Source: Ceratothoa steindachneri
Lineage: Eukaryota > Arthropoda > Malacostraca > Isopoda > Cymothoidae
Assembly: GCA_963969495.1 (NCBI GenBank)
Contig: OZ018328.1
Location: forward strand, 1,736,001 to 1,800,000
DNA length: 64,000 nucleotides
Direction of reading: 5' to 3'
The notes beneath the pieces are model-generated. The model did not search any database and was not told the origin of the DNA. It saw only the letters and a program-made list of their open reading frames with translations. This document shows, one piece after another, positions 63,133 to 64,000 of the stretch. The translations under genes and the position numbers were made by a program. Within the stretch, counting starts at the first letter, position 1. Every line of letters begins with the position of its first letter.

Positions 63133-64000
63133 TACCATCATCCCTGCATCCATGGGAATCTATACTCTCCTCTCATATCTTTCTTAACATTTTGATTTTC
63201 CATTTCCTGTTCATACTCTCTCTTTCTTACTTCTGTCCATACGGTTCCTATTTTGTTCTCTTGATTCTTGTCTATTCTTCCCCAAAAGTCCTTTATCCTT
63301 TCTATTCCTTCCTCCCTACTTAGCTTCACAGGTTTTGCTTTCTCTTCTGTTTCTCTTTTTCTGTATATCTCTATACTTTTTTCTTTTCTCTCCTGTCCCC
63401 TTAGTTGGTTTATGTATTCCCAGGTCTTTCTGCTATTTTTTTCCTCTTTAATCTGCTTTGTCAAATTTTTCTCATGATTGGTTATCCTTTCTTTAACCAT
63501 CTTTTTAACCTTATTCTTCTGCTTTGTATACTCTTGGAATGCTCTTTCCTTATTTTCCCCTTCCTCTGTCCTCCTATGTTTCTTGTTCAGTTGCCTTCTC
63601 CTTTTTATCTCCGTCTCTATTTCTCTGGTGAACCATGGTGGTTCTTTGACCTTGCCTCCTCCCTCTACTGTTTTTATCATTATCTTCCTTTGTAGTTCTC
63701 TTTTAGCACAATCCTCTACAATTAAGTCAAAAGTCTCTATATTTTCTACTCTGTTCACTCTTATACATCCTTCCACTTCTTCCACATATCTTTGTACTTT
63801 GTTAGCCTCCTTGGTATAATATAGCCTTTCCTTTGTATCTATCTTTCCTTTTCTCTCTCTCTTGGTCTTTATATTGGTCTCACATATAATCAAATTGTGG
63901 TCTGAGAATTCTATAATTTCTCCTTCCTCGTCTACTTTCATTTTCTCTATCACGTTAGAACCTTCTTTGTTTGTCATTACAAAGTCAATCACACTTCTTC
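63133..64000 (-). mobile_element. Another non-LTR element: endonuclease end and linker
   Basis: An open frame of 284 codons, entering from the right edge. MIDFVMTNKEGSNVIEKMKV and IEFSDHNLIICETNIKTKRE are the last part of an APE endonuclease (SDH motif). A long Lys/Glu-rich linker follows (EPPWFTREIETEIKRRRQLN, KTWEYINQLRGQERKEKSIE). No RT motif is reached before the CR1-A2 copy starts. Not similar enough to the other families here to place it; it may be another CR1- or Jockey-group element. Confidence 0.65.

Overview
The window is eukaryotic nuclear DNA from a repeat-rich animal. It has spliced exons with GT/AG borders, long AT-rich introns, and many decayed retrotransposons of the I, CR1, RTE and Gypsy groups plus a pogo-type DNA transposon. 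The mixture would fit an arthropod, perhaps a decapod crustacean. That assignment is inference from element types, not from a diagnostic gene. I see no bacterial, phage, rRNA, tRNA or CRISPR feature.

Between the repeats of the left third lie three small exons of what looks like one host gene on the minus strand: 23656-23594 (starts with ATG), 14299-14228 and 6695-6531. Each is open, each ends at a GT donor, and all internal borders are phase 0. The introns have been filled by transposons. The gene probably continues beyond the left edge.

Names used here: I-A is an I/Nimb-like non-LTR family (ORF1 with zinc knuckles, then APE endonuclease, RT and RNase H). I-B is a second I-like family. CR1-A, CR1-A2, CR1-B and CR1-C are CR1-group families. 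GypOTU is a Gypsy LTR family.

Layout: 1-752 I-A fragment; 771-5960 I-A copy B; exon 3; 6883-14104 I-A copy C, split by a solo LTR; exon 2; 14415-20016 I-A copy D; 20400-23570 RTE element (plus strand); exon 1; 24325-25265 fold-back element; 25640-28235 old CR1, I-B and I-A remnants; 28769-29930 solo GypOTU LTR; 30305-33483 I-A copy H, split by a pogo-like element; 33897-44239 GypOTU copy 1 (minus), its 3' LTR split by CR1-C; 44240-48091 I-A copy F, split by a solo LTR; 48092-53301 chimeric GypOTU copy 2 (plus); 53302-62347 a nested stack of CR1 elements; 62348-63130 CR1-A2; 63133-64000 part of another non-LTR element.

The most interesting item is GypOTU. Beside the usual gag, zinc knuckles, protease, RT, RNase H and integrase, it carries between RNase H and integrase an OTU-like domain whose expected catalytic Cys is Ser in both copies, followed by a second retropepsin-like DTG domain. 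After integrase comes a long extension with repeated DFSGF motifs and a predicted coiled coil. Both copies are defective, but they agree on this unusual order.
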